A stretch of DNA of 64,000 bases from Flavimobilis marinus. Lineage in GTDB: Bacteria > Actinomycetota > Actinomycetes > Actinomycetales > Cellulomonadaceae. The stretch spans positions 248,001 to 312,000 of the forward strand of contig NZ_FONZ01000001.1 of the NCBI RefSeq assembly GCF_900113055.1, written 5' to 3'. The position numbers were made by a program, and so were the translations under genes. Each line of letters starts with the position of its first letter. The stretch's first letter is position 1. Of the stretch, positions 55,337 to 64,000 are shown one piece after another. The notes beneath the pieces were generated by a model. It did not search any database and was not told the DNA's origin. It saw only the letters and a program-made list of their open reading frames with translations.

Positions 55337-56012
55337 GATCCCGCAGAAGAGCGCGATCGGCGAGCTGTTCGCACCGCTCGCCGGGTTCGGCGTGACGTTC
55401 TCGAACCTGTTCCGGCCGACGGTGACCGAGCAGTACCCGTTCGAGAAGGTCCCGACCAAGCCGCGCTACCACGGCCGCCACCAGCTCAACCGCTACGCGG
55501 ACGGGCTGGAGAAGTGCATCGGCTGCGAGCTGTGCGCCTGGGCGTGCCCCGCGGACGCGATCTACGTCGAGGGCGCGGACAACGCTGACCTTCCCGACGG
55601 CGCGCACGTCTCGCCGGGAGAGCGTTACGGCCGCGTGTACCAGATCAACTACCTGCGGTGCATCTTCTGCGGGCTGTGCATCGAGGCGTGCCCCACGCGC
55701 GCGCTCACGATGACCAACGAGTACGAGCTCTCGAGCCCCACCCGCAAGGACATGATCTTCGAGAAGCAGGACCTCCTGGCCCCGCTGCACGAGGGCATGC
55801 TCGCCGGGCCGCACCCCATGGTCGGCGGCGCCGAGGACGTGAACTACTACCGCGGCGAGGTCACCGGCCCCACCGCGGAGCAGGTCGACTGGGTGCGCGA
55901 GCAGCGCCCCGACGACCCCACCCTGGACAGCGCCAGCAAGGCCGCGCGCGGCGAGACCACGCTGAGCGACCCGGCACTCATGCGCGACGCAGCAGACGGA
56001 GGCGCCCGATGA
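55329..56012 (+). CDS. nuoI: NADH-quinone oxidoreductase subunit I
   Basis: 227-aa subunit with two 4Fe-4S clusters (N6a, N6b) in [15 protein letters not shown] and [15 protein letters not shown]. The C-terminal 60 residues are a charged tail longer than in E. coli (180 aa in total there). GTG start lies 8 bp inside nuoH with AAGGAGGAG upstream. Confidence 0.96.
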   Translation: MSEIPQKSAIGELFAPLAGFGVTFSNLFRPTVTEQYPFEKVPTKPRYHGRHQLNRYADGLEKCIGCELCAWACPADAIYVEGADNADLPDGAHVSPGERYGRVYQINYLRCIFCGLCIEACPTRALTMTNEYELSSPTRKDMIFEKQDLLAPLHEGMLAGPHPMVGGAEDVNYYRGEVTGPTAEQVDWVREQRPDDPTLDSASKAARGETTLSDPALMRDAADGGAR

Positions 56013-56893
56013 TGGCAAGCTCGGGGGAGGCAGCACTCTTCTGGGTGCTGGCCCCGCTCATGGTGCTGGCGGCCCTCGGGCTCGTCCTCGCCCGCAAGGC
56101 CGTGTACGCCGCCCTGTCGATGATCTTCGTGATGATCGCGCTGGCCGTCCTGTACGTCGCCCAGGAGGCACCGTTCCTCGGCATCGTCCAGGTCGTCGTG
56201 TACACCGGCGCCGTGATGATGCTCTTCGTCTTCGTCCTCATGCTCGTCGGAGTGGACGCGAGCCCGTCGCGGGTAGAGACCATCAAGGGGCAGCGGTTCG
56301 CCGGCATCCTGATGTCCGTCGGCCTCGGAGTGCTGCTCATCACCGTGGTCTCGCGCGCGACGTTCGCGCCGGCCGTCGGTCTCGAGGCCGCCAACGGTGC
56401 CACGAACCCGGTCGGGGTGGCGCGCGTGCTGATGAGCGACTTCGTGTTCGACATGGAGGTCGTCGCGGTGCTGCTCGTCACCGCCGCGCTGGCCGCCCTG
56501 GTGCTCACCCACCGCCGTCAGCTCGTGCGCAAGCCGGGCCAGAAGGAGCTCGCGGACCAGCGCGTGCGGTCCGGCAAGCACCTGGTCAACCTCCCGGCAC
56601 CGGGCGTCTACGCCCGCCACAACGCGATGGACGTCCCCGCGCTCGACCCGTACGGCAACCCGATCGAGGCCTCGGTCTCGCGCGTGCTGCGCGTGCGCGG
56701 CCAGGAGCGCCACCTCGACGCCGAGGTCACGACGCTCCCCGCCCCCCGCTCGGTACCCGAGATCGCCACCCCGGCAAACGAGGGACCGGCGACGGACGCG
56801 ACGACGTCGGCGCCCGCCAACACGGAGGCCGCGGACCGCGGCCAGGACGCCGAGCACACCACGCGACCCGACGCCGCGGAGGGGACCCGCTGA
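56009..56893 (+). CDS. nuoJ: NADH-quinone oxidoreductase subunit J with C-terminal extension
   Basis: 294-aa membrane subunit. Five helices occupy about residues 8-165 with the helix-3 segment [18 protein letters not shown]. The remaining 125 residues are hydrophilic, with [20 protein letters not shown] then a Thr/Ala/Asp-rich tail. E. coli NuoJ is 184 aa. ATG overlaps the nuoI stop, and the stop shares a base with nuoK. Confidence 0.94.
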   Translation: MMASSGEAALFWVLAPLMVLAALGLVLARKAVYAALSMIFVMIALAVLYVAQEAPFLGIVQVVVYTGAVMMLFVFVLMLVGVDASPSRVETIKGQRFAGILMSVGLGVLLITVVSRATFAPAVGLEAANGATNPVGVARVLMSDFVFDMEVVAVLLVTAALAALVLTHRRQLVRKPGQKELADQRVRSGKHLVNLPAPGVYARHNAMDVPALDPYGNPIEASVSRVLRVRGQERHLDAEVTTLPAPRSVPEIATPANEGPATDATTSAPANTEAADRGQDAEHTTRPDAAEGTR

Positions 56894-57192
56894 TGGAGAT
56901 CACCAACTACCTCGTGCTGGCGGCGATCCTCTTCGCCATCGGTTGCGCGACGGTCCTGCTGCGGCGCAGCGCGATCATCGTGTTCATGGGCATCGAGCTG
57001 ATGCTCAACGCGACGAACCTCGCGTTCGTGACCTTCGCGCGGATGCACGGCGACCTCTCGGGGCAGGTGATCGCCTTCTTCGTGATGGTGGTCGCGGCCG
57101 CGGAGGTCGTGGTGGGCCTCGCGATCATCGTCGCGATCTTCCGCACCCGGAAGTCGGCCTCGGTCGACGACGTCAACCTGCTGAAGGGCTGA
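56893..57192 (+). CDS. nuoK: NADH-quinone oxidoreductase subunit K
   Basis: 99-aa subunit, three helices, with the conserved Glu in [12 protein letters not shown] and a second acidic residue in [11 protein letters not shown], both part of the proton path. Normal length. Confidence 0.96.
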   Translation: MEITNYLVLAAILFAIGCATVLLRRSAIIVFMGIELMLNATNLAFVTFARMHGDLSGQVIAFFVMVVAAAEVVVGLAIIVAIFRTRKSASVDDVNLLKG

Positions 57193-57199
57193 GCCGACG

Positions 57200-59176
57200 A
57201 TGCTGAACCTGCTCCCCGTGCCCGTCGAGTCCACCGACTGGGTGCCCGGGTCCGTCGAGGCTGCCAGCGGCATGTTCCAGACGGGCGCCTGGCTCCTGGT
57301 CGCGCTGCCGCTCGTGAGCGCCGCCGTCCTGCTCGTCCTCGGACGCCGCGCCGACCGCTGGGGCCACTGGCTCGGCCTCGGCGCATCTGCGGGCACGTTC
57401 GTCGTCGGCGCCGGCCTGCTGATGTCCCTGCTGGGCTACCCGGCCGACTCCCGCGTGCGCAGCCTCGCGATGTTCGACTGGATCTCCACCTCGGAGCTCA
57501 GCGTCGCGGCCGGGCTGCGGCTCGACCCGCTCTCGCTGACGTTCGTGATGCTCGTCAGCCTCGTCGGCACCCTGATCCACGTGTACTCGGTCGCGTACAT
57601 GGAGCACGACACCGACCGCCGGCGGTTCTTCGCGTACCTGAACCTCTTCGTCGCGGCGATGCTGCTGCTCGTGCTCGCGGACTCGTACCTGCTGATGTTC
57701 GTCGGCTGGGAGGGCGTGGGGCTCGCGTCGTACCTGCTGATCGGCTTCTGGAACCACGTGCCCGCCTATGCGACCGCCGCCAAGAAGGCGTTCATCATGA
57801 ACCGCGTCGCCGACGTCGGCATGATTGTCGCGCTGATGCTCATGTTCTCGACCTTCGGCGGCCTCGACTTCGCGACGGTGTTCGCCGGTGCCCCGGAGGC
57901 GAGCGAGGGCAAGCTGACCGCGATCGGGCTGATGCTCCTGGTGGCCGCGACCGGGAAGTCCGCGCAGTTCCCGCTGCAGGCGTGGCTCGGGGACGCGATG
58001 GCCGGCCCCACGCCGGTCTCCGCGCTCATCCACGCCGCCACCATGGTCACGGCCGGCGTCTACCTGATCGTGCGCTCGGGCCCGGTGTTCAACCTGGCGC
58101 CGACCGCGCTGCTTGTCGTCGCGATCGTCGGTGCGATCACCCTGCTGTACGGGGCGATCGTCGGCTGCGCGAAGGACGACATCAAGAAGACCCTCGCGGC
58201 CTCGACGATGTCCCAGATCGGCTACATGATGCTCGCCGCGGGCCTCGGCCCGATCGGCTACGCGTTCGCGATCTTCCACCTCCTGACGCACGGCTTCTTC
58301 AAGGCCGGGATGTTTCTCGGGGCGGGCTCGGTCATGCACGGCATGAACGACCAGGTCGACATGCGCCGCTTCGGTGGCCTGAGCACCTACATGAAGATCA
58401 CGTGGATCACGTTCGGCCTCGGCTGGCTCGCGATCCTCGGCGTCCCGCCGTTCTCCGGGTTCTGGTCCAAGGACAAGATCATCGAGTCGGCGTTCGTGGG
58501 CGAGGGCTGGCAGCCGTGGGTGTTCGGCACCGTCGCGCTGCTGGGCGCGGGGATCACCGCGTTCTACATGTCGCGCCTGTTCTTCATGACGTTCCACGGC
58601 AAGAAGCGCTGGACGTCCGAGAAGGACGGCACCGGCCCCGACCAGCACCCGCACGAGTCGCCCCTGTGGATGACCCTGCCGATGATCGTGCTGGCGTTCG
58701 GGTCGGTGGCCCTCGGTGGTCTGCTCATGATCGGCGGCGCCTTCACGACGTGGCTCGAGCCGGTCACCGGGCACGTCGAGCACCACGACCCCGTCCTCCC
58801 GATCCCCGTGATCATGGCGGCGACGATCGTCCTCGTGCTCCTCGGCGCGTTCCTGGCCTGGCGCCAGTACGCCGCGGCCGAGGTGCCGGTGGTCGCGCCG
58901 CGCGGGTCCGTCCTGACGCGTGCCGCGCGGCAGGACCTGTACCAGGACACCGTCAACGAGGCGGTCTTCATGGCTCCGGGCCAGTACCTGACGCGCTCGC
59001 TCGTGTACGGGGACCGGCAGATCGTGGACAACGCGTTCACCGGTGTCGGCCGCGCGTCGTCGGGCTCGGGGCGCCTCCTGCGCCTGCTCCAGAACGGCTT
59101 CGCACGGTCCTACGCCACGGTGATGGTCTTCGGTGTGCTCGTCGTGGCCGTCGTCGTGCTCGCCGTGCAGGCCTGA
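57200..59176 (+). CDS. nuoL: NADH-quinone oxidoreductase subunit L
   Basis: 658-aa antiporter-like proton pump with the long lateral helix at the C-terminus. Signatures [64 protein letters not shown] and HGFFKAG. Starts 7 bp after nuoK. Confidence 0.97.
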   Translation: MLNLLPVPVESTDWVPGSVEAASGMFQTGAWLLVALPLVSAAVLLVLGRRADRWGHWLGLGASAGTFVVGAGLLMSLLGYPADSRVRSLAMFDWISTSELSVAAGLRLDPLSLTFVMLVSLVGTLIHVYSVAYMEHDTDRRRFFAYLNLFVAAMLLLVLADSYLLMFVGWEGVGLASYLLIGFWNHVPAYATAAKKAFIMNRVADVGMIVALMLMFSTFGGLDFATVFAGAPEASEGKLTAIGLMLLVAATGKSAQFPLQAWLGDAMAGPTPVSALIHAATMVTAGVYLIVRSGPVFNLAPTALLVVAIVGAITLLYGAIVGCAKDDIKKTLAASTMSQIGYMMLAAGLGPIGYAFAIFHLLTHGFFKAGMFLGAGSVMHGMNDQVDMRRFGGLSTYMKITWITFGLGWLAILGVPPFSGFWSKDKIIESAFVGEGWQPWVFGTVALLGAGITAFYMSRLFFMTFHGKKRWTSEKDGTGPDQHPHESPLWMTLPMIVLAFGSVALGGLLMIGGAFTTWLEPVTGHVEHHDPVLPIPVIMAATIVLVLLGAFLAWRQYAAAEVPVVAPRGSVLTRAARQDLYQDTVNEAVFMAPGQYLTRSLVYGDRQIVDNAFTGVGRASSGSGRLLRLLQNGFARSYATVMVFGVLVVAVVVLAVQA

Positions 59177-59195
59177 GGGAAAGGGACATCCACGA

Positions 59196-60719
59196 ATGGA
59201 TTCCGTTGTGAACATGGACGCCACCTTCCCGTGGCTCTCAGCGATGGTGCTCGTCGCCGTGCTCGGTGCCGTCGTCGTGTGGGCGCTGCCCGCGGGGCTG
59301 CGCCGGCACGTCCGGGTCGTCGCGCTGGGCGCCTCGCTCGTCAACGTCGGGCTGCTCGTCGGCGCGGTCGCGACCTTCGACACCGGTGCCGCCGGGACGC
59401 ACCAGCACTACGAGCAGCTCTCCTGGATCCCGCAGATCGGTGCCAGCTACGCCCTGGGTGTCGACGGCCTGGGTCTCCTGCTCGTCGGGCTCGGCGTCAT
59501 CCTGGTGCCCCTGGTGATCCTCGCCGCCTGGCGGGAGCAGCGTGACGACGTCGAGCGCCTGCGCCACTACCTCGGCCTGACGCTCCTGACCGCCGCCTTC
59601 ATGGTGCTGATCTTCGCCGCGCGCGACGTCTTCCTCTTCTACGTCGTGTTCGAGGCGATGCTGATCCCGGTCTACTTCATGATCGGAGGGTTCGGCGGCT
59701 CGCAGCGGCGCGGCGCCGCGGTGAAGTTCCTGCTCTTCTCGCTCGCCGGCGGCCTCGTCATGCTCGTGGCGGTCATCGCGCTGTTCCTCAGCGGCCCGGG
59801 CGGCTCCGAGGGCTTCCTCACCGCCAACCTGACCGGCCTGCCGCTCTCGGAGACCACCGAGCGCCTGCTGTTCGCCGGGTTCTTCATCGCCTTCGCGATC
59901 AAGGCGCCGATGTTCCCCGTGCACACGTGGCTGCCTGACGCCGCGCAGCAGGCGCCTGCCGGGACGTCCACGCTGCTGGTCGGCGTCCTCGACAAGGTCG
60001 GCACGTTCGGCATGCTGACCCTGTGCCTGCCGCTGTTCCCGGCCGCGTCGCACTGGGCGGCGCCGTTCGTGATCATCCTGGCCGTCGTGTCGATCCTGTA
60101 CGGGGCGCTCCTCGCGCTCGGCCAGGAAGACCTGATGCGGATGATCGCCTACACGTCGGTGTCCCACTTCGGGTTCATCGTGCTGGGGATCTTCGCGTTC
60201 TCGCAGACGTCCGTCGCGGGCGCCTCGTTCTACATGTTCAACCACGGGCTCTCGACCGGCCTGCTGTTCCTCGTGGCCGGCATGGTGATCGCGCGGCACC
60301 CGTCGCGGTCGCAGCGGATCGCCGACTACGGCGGCCTGCAGCGCGTGGTCCCCGTGATCGCGGGCGTGTTCCTGGTCGCGGGTCTGTCCGCCCTGTCGTT
60401 GCCGGGCCTGTCGACCTTCGTGTCGGAGATCATGGTGCTGATCGGGTCCTACGAGGCCATGCCTGCCGCGGCGATCGTCGCGGCGACCGGCGTGATCCTC
60501 GCGGCGCTGTACATCCTCATGACGTACCAGCGGATGTTCACCGGCCCCGTCCGCGGCGAGCTCACGACCGGGCCCGACATGGTGGCGCGGGAGAAGTGGG
60601 TCGTCGTCCCGCTGATCGTGCTGCTGCTCGTGCTCGGCTTCTACCCCCGTCCCGCCCTGGATCTCGTCGAGGCCCCGGCCTTCGCCGGCGTCCGCCTCGT
60701 TGAGGGGAGTGCCTCATGA
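59196..60719 (+). CDS. nuoM: NADH-quinone oxidoreductase subunit M
   Basis: 507-aa antiporter-like pump subunit. Conserved Glu in FYVVFEAMLIPVYFMIG, the broken-helix segment KAPMFPVHTWLPDAAQQAPAG, and ISHFGF-type YTSVSHFGFIVLG. ATG at 59196, 19 bp after nuoL, with AAAGGGA upstream. Overlaps nuoN by 4 bp. Confidence 0.96.
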   Translation: MDSVVNMDATFPWLSAMVLVAVLGAVVVWALPAGLRRHVRVVALGASLVNVGLLVGAVATFDTGAAGTHQHYEQLSWIPQIGASYALGVDGLGLLLVGLGVILVPLVILAAWREQRDDVERLRHYLGLTLLTAAFMVLIFAARDVFLFYVVFEAMLIPVYFMIGGFGGSQRRGAAVKFLLFSLAGGLVMLVAVIALFLSGPGGSEGFLTANLTGLPLSETTERLLFAGFFIAFAIKAPMFPVHTWLPDAAQQAPAGTSTLLVGVLDKVGTFGMLTLCLPLFPAASHWAAPFVIILAVVSILYGALLALGQEDLMRMIAYTSVSHFGFIVLGIFAFSQTSVAGASFYMFNHGLSTGLLFLVAGMVIARHPSRSQRIADYGGLQRVVPVIAGVFLVAGLSALSLPGLSTFVSEIMVLIGSYEAMPAAAIVAATGVILAALYILMTYQRMFTGPVRGELTTGPDMVAREKWVVVPLIVLLLVLGFYPRPALDLVEAPAFAGVRLVEGSAS

Positions 60720-62455
60720 CCCCGGCCTTCATCGAACCTGTCGTCGACTGGTTCTACCTGGTCCCGCTGCTCGTCGTCCTGGGCGCCGGAGTCGTGGGCG
60801 TCCTGATCGAGGCGTTCGTGCCCGACAGGGTGCGCCGCGACGTCCAGCTCTGGCTCGCGCTCGCCGCGCTCGCCGGCGGCCTCGTCGCCGTCGTGCTGCA
60901 GTGGGACGACATCAACGGCGCGATCGCCGACCAGTCGGTCGTGCAGGTGCTCGGCGGTTCGCTGGTGCTGACGCCCGCCACGCTGCTCATCCAGGGCGCG
61001 CTGCTCGTCATCGCGACGCTCGCGCTGATCGTGATCGCCGACCGCAGCTCCGGCAACGACGCGTTCGCGCCGACCGCCGCGGCGATCCCGGGCAGCGACT
61101 ACGAGGAGATCGCGCGTCGTCGTGGGCTCGTCCAGACCGAGGTCTTCCCGCTGTTCCTGTTCTCGGTGGGCGGCATGCTGCTGTTCCCCGCCGCGGGCGA
61201 CCTGCTGACGATGTTCATCGCGCTCGAGGTCCTGTCCTTCCCCCTGTACGTGCTCTCCGGCATGGCGCGGCACCGCCGCCTGCTGAGCCAGGAGGCGTCG
61301 CTCAAGTACTTCCTGCTGGGCGCCTTCTCCTCCGCGCTGTTCCTGTTCGGCATGGCGCTCGTGTACGGCTTCGCCGGCACGCTCGAGCTCCGCTTCATCG
61401 CGAACGCCATCATCACCGGCACCGGCCTCGAAGGCATGGACATGGTCCTGGTCACCGGTCTGGTCCTGATGATCGCCGGCCTGCTCTTCAAGGTCGGTGC
61501 CGTGCCGTTCCACCAGTGGACGCCGGACGTGTACGCGGGTGCGCCGACGCCGATCACCGGCTTCATGGCGGCCTGCACCAAGATGGCGGCATTCGGTGCC
61601 GTGCTGCGCGTCGTCTACTGGACGGTCCCGTTCACGGGCAAGGAGATCTTCGACGCGTTCACGGCGGGCATGTGGACCATCGCGATCGCCACGATGGTGC
61701 TCGGCTCCGTGGTCGCCGTCGTCCAGCACGACATCAAGCGAGTGCTCGCGTACTCCTCGATCGCGCACGCGGGCTTCATCCTCGTGGGCGTCACCGCGCT
61801 GAGCTACGAGGCGATCCCGGCGACGATCTTCTACCTCGGGGCCTACGGCCTCGCGACGGTCGGCGCGTTCGCGATCGTGCACCTGGTCCGCGAGACCAGC
61901 ACCGTGCACGGCGACGACGCCCTGATCCTGGGCGAGGCCACGCACCTGTCGCAGTGGGCTGGGCTCGCCCGCCGCAGCCCGTGGCTCGCGGGCGCGTTCA
62001 CGCTGTTCCTCCTGTCGTTCGCGGGCATCCCGCTGACGGCCGGGTTCATCGGGAAGTTCACGGTGTTCAGCGCCGCGGTCGCCGCGGGGGACTGGCCGCT
62101 CGCGCTGGTCGGCGTGCTCGCGTCGGCCGTCGCCGTGTTCTTCTACGTGCGGATCGTGGTGCTGATGTACTTCGTGGCACCCGCCGACGAGGCCGCGGCG
62201 CGCACGACGACGGACACCCCTGCCGTCGACGCCACCGACGGCTCGGCCCCCGAGCACTGGGACACGCCGGAGGCCGGCGTCGGCCTGCGTCTGGCCACCG
62301 CGCCCGCCCGCGCGGCAGCCGGCGTGCAGGTGCTGCGGGGCGGTGCGGGCATCCGCGTCGTGGTCGCGCTGTGCGCGCTCGGCACGATCGCTCTCGGCGT
62401 CTTCCCGGGCCCGGTTCTCGATCTGGTGGCCGAGGCGACTAAGTTCATCCCGTGA
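60716..62455 (+). CDS. nuoN: NADH-quinone oxidoreductase subunit N
   Basis: 579-aa antiporter-like pump subunit. LTMFIALEVLSFPLYVLSG, KVGAVPFHQWTPDVYAGAPTPITGFMAA and YSSIAHAGFILVG are the pump hallmarks. A loop of about 45 residues rich in Ala, Thr and Asp before the final helix is longer than in E. coli (485 aa). Overlaps both neighbours by 4 bp. Confidence 0.96.
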   Translation: MTPAFIEPVVDWFYLVPLLVVLGAGVVGVLIEAFVPDRVRRDVQLWLALAALAGGLVAVVLQWDDINGAIADQSVVQVLGGSLVLTPATLLIQGALLVIATLALIVIADRSSGNDAFAPTAAAIPGSDYEEIARRRGLVQTEVFPLFLFSVGGMLLFPAAGDLLTMFIALEVLSFPLYVLSGMARHRRLLSQEASLKYFLLGAFSSALFLFGMALVYGFAGTLELRFIANAIITGTGLEGMDMVLVTGLVLMIAGLLFKVGAVPFHQWTPDVYAGAPTPITGFMAACTKMAAFGAVLRVVYWTVPFTGKEIFDAFTAGMWTIAIATMVLGSVVAVVQHDIKRVLAYSSIAHAGFILVGVTALSYEAIPATIFYLGAYGLATVGAFAIVHLVRETSTVHGDDALILGEATHLSQWAGLARRSPWLAGAFTLFLLSFAGIPLTAGFIGKFTVFSAAVAAGDWPLALVGVLASAVAVFFYVRIVVLMYFVAPADEAAARTTTDTPAVDATDGSAPEHWDTPEAGVGLRLATAPARAAAGVQVLRGGAGIRVVVALCALGTIALGVFPGPVLDLVAEATKFIP

Positions 62456-63471
62456 GCCCTTCCAACCTCCCCGGCGCGAACCTGCCGGTCCCCGACCCTG
62501 CCCTGGCGGACCTCCTCACCGAGCGGCTGGCCATCGTCGAGGAGCGGCTGCGGGACGCGGTCACCCACACCGACGAGCTCGCGGACACGGCGTCCCGCCA
62601 CCTGGTCAACGCCGGGGGCAAGCGTCTGCGCCCGCTGCTCACGCTGCTGTGCGCCCAGCTGGGCGACGGGGCGCGCCCGGAGGTCATCGACGCGGCCGTC
62701 GTGGTCGAGCTCACGCACCTGGCGACGCTCTACCACGACGACGTGATGGACTCGGCTCCGATGCGCCGTGGTGCGCCCGCCGCGCACGAGGTCTGGGGCA
62801 ACTCGGTGGCCATCCTTACGGGGGACCTGCTGTTCGCCCGCGCGTCGGTGACCGTGGCGGGCCTCGGTCCGGACGCGGTGCGCGTCCAGGCGCAGACCTT
62901 CGAGCGGCTCTGCCTCGGCCAGCTGCACGAGACCGTGGGACCTGCCGCGGGGGAGGACGCCGTCGCGCACTACCTCCAGGTGCTCGCGGACAAGACGGCC
63001 TCGCTGCTCGCGACGTCCGCGCTCTTCGGCGCGCGGATGGCCGGCTGCCCCGAGCAGGTGGCCCGCGTCGTCGCGGCCTACGGGGAGAAGCTCGGGGTCG
63101 CGTTCCAGCTCGCCGACGACGTGATCGACCTGACGTCCGTCGGTGCCGTCACGGGCAAGACGCCGGGCACGGACCTGCGTGAGCAGGTGCCGACCATGCC
63201 GACGCTCCTGCTGCGGGCGCGCGTCGCCGAGGGCCGTGGCACGGCCGACGACGCCGCGCTGGTCGCGCTGCTCGACGCGGACCTCACCTCCGACGAGTCG
63301 TTGGCTCGTGCGGTCGCCGCGCTCGCTTCGCACGAGGTCGTCGACGAGACCCGCGCCCTGGCCGCCCGTCTGGCGACCGAGGCGGTCGACGAGATCGCGA
63401 GCCTCCCGCCGGGACCGGTCCGGGATGCCCTGACGTCCTTCGCGCAGTCGCTCGTGGAGCGCGCTGCCTGA
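62452..63471 (+). CDS. Trans-polyprenyl diphosphate synthase (menaquinone tail)
   Basis: 339-aa all-helical prenyltransferase with first Asp-rich motif D96-D97-V-M-D100 (YHDDVMDSA), GKRLRPLLTLL upstream and second motif ADDVIDLT near residue 222. Two residues upstream of the first motif are Thr-Leu rather than bulky aromatics, consistent with a long (heptaprenyl to nonaprenyl) product. GTG start overlaps the nuoN stop, so the tail-making enzyme is co-expressed with the menaquinone-using complex. Confidence 0.92.
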   Translation: MSPSNLPGANLPVPDPALADLLTERLAIVEERLRDAVTHTDELADTASRHLVNAGGKRLRPLLTLLCAQLGDGARPEVIDAAVVVELTHLATLYHDDVMDSAPMRRGAPAAHEVWGNSVAILTGDLLFARASVTVAGLGPDAVRVQAQTFERLCLGQLHETVGPAAGEDAVAHYLQVLADKTASLLATSALFGARMAGCPEQVARVVAAYGEKLGVAFQLADDVIDLTSVGAVTGKTPGTDLREQVPTMPTLLLRARVAEGRGTADDAALVALLDADLTSDESLARAVAALASHEVVDETRALAARLATEAVDEIASLPPGPVRDALTSFAQSLVERAA

Positions 63472-63590
63472 GCACACCTCCGACGTCGGGCCGCCGGGGC
63501 GGTATCCTGCCCGTGGCCGTCGTCACAGGGAGCTGCGGTCGTGCGCGTAGTGCTGAGATGCGGGGGTCCGGCTCGATGGAGGGGAACATC

Positions 63591-64000
63591 ATGATGGGCG
63601 TCGTCGCTCCCGGAGCGAATGGTCCGATCGCCGGCTACGGCAAGCGCGTCGCCGCGATGCTGGTGGACTGGCTGCTCGCGAGCCTGGTCTTCTCCGTGTT
63701 CGCCGTGCCCGCGGTCCTGGTGCAGGCGGGGGCGAGCGCGGACCTGCAGATATCGCCGGCCTACCTGGTGCTCATGGCCCTCGCCTCGCTGGCGTCGTTC
63801 GCGCTGGTCCTGACGCAGGTGTGGCTCGAGGGCTCGCGGGGCTCGACCATCGGCAAGCGCCTGCTGAAGATCCGCACGGTGGACGCCACGAGCGCGCGAC
63901 CCGTCGGGTTCGGGCGGGCGTTCCTGCGTCAGCTGATCAAGGGCATTCTGTCGGCCGTGCTGCCGCTGCTCGCGCTGTCGCCGCTGTGGGACAAGACCGG
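63591..64000 (+). CDS. RDD-family membrane protein (3' end outside window)
   Basis: First 136 residues visible. The RDD domain is clear: GYGKRVAAMLVDWLLASLVFSVF opens helix 1 with the R and D hallmarks, and EGSRGSTIGKRLLKIRTVD is the central loop. ATG 63591 or 63594, with GGAGGGG upstream. The frame is open back to GTG 63513. TATCCT at 63503 is a possible -10. Function unknown; many RDD proteins are small transporters or accessory membrane proteins. Confidence 0.88.
   Translation, partial: MMGVVAPGANGPIAGYGKRVAAMLVDWLLASLVFSVFAVPAVLVQAGASADLQISPAYLVLMALASLASFALVLTQVWLEGSRGSTIGKRLLKIRTVDATSARPVGFGRAFLRQLIKGILSAVLPLLALSPLWDKT

Overview
This 64 kb window is chromosomal DNA of a high-GC (roughly 70-75%) actinobacterium. 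The menaquinone pathway, the 14-subunit NADH dehydrogenase of actinobacterial type, the excisionase-like/bS22 gene pair, the system II cytochrome c maturation cluster and an arabinan-degradation locus of ABC transporter, GH43, GH51 and LacI genes fit a plant-polymer-degrading member of the Micrococcales, most likely near Cellulomonadaceae or Promicromonosporaceae. The family placement is inferred from gene content only.

Layout. 1-4.4 kb: the end of one secreted protein and a complete 1234-aa secreted GH43 arabinan-type hydrolase that share an almost identical Lys-rich Ig-like C-terminal module. 4.5-10.7 kb: a small membrane protein, a KtrAB-type potassium uptake pair, an AcuC-like deacetylase, the excisionase-like DNA-binding protein, bS22 (32 aa), an SRPBCC protein and a LacI regulator. 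10.8-20.4 kb: the arabinan/arabino-oligosaccharide locus. A minus-strand operon encodes solute-binding lipoprotein, two permeases, a cytoplasmic GH43 and a DUF624 protein. Divergent plus-strand genes encode a GH43-like enzyme, a GH51 arabinofuranosidase and a lipoprotein GH43 endo-arabinanase. Five related 20-bp palindromic sites (consensus CTTCTACATCGATGTAGAAG) lie at the control points and at the start of the lacI gene itself. 20.4-23.3 kb: a GH127 beta-L-arabinofuranosidase gene has been broken; a 2.1 kb block with an ArsR/SRPBCC/SnoaL-like/TfoX-like/DUF2461 set replaces its middle, and the 3' half also carries a frameshift.

23.3-31.7 kb: a HAD phosphatase, a glutaredoxin-like protein, YceI with a MarR regulator, then phosphatase-TlpA-CcdA-ResB-CcsB (cytochrome c maturation) and two small membrane proteins. 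31.8-46.1 kb: a scattered menaquinone locus (menA, menE, menB, menC, menD, menF, menG and a geranylgeranyl-reductase-family gene), interspersed with a DUF3048 lipoprotein, a secreted repeat protein and an HtrA-type protease. 46.1-63.5 kb: nuoA-N, with a polyprenyl diphosphate synthase as the last gene, so the quinone tail, the quinone head group and the quinone-reducing complex are encoded side by side. The window ends inside an RDD-family membrane protein gene.

Two genome-wide habits are visible. Many single genes appear to be leaderless: a TAnnnT -10 element lies exactly 6 or 7 nt before the start codon in about a dozen cases. Gene ends are marked by long, near-perfect hairpins, and two hairpin families recur with conserved sequence. 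No tRNA, rRNA, CRISPR array, transposase or integrase was seen.
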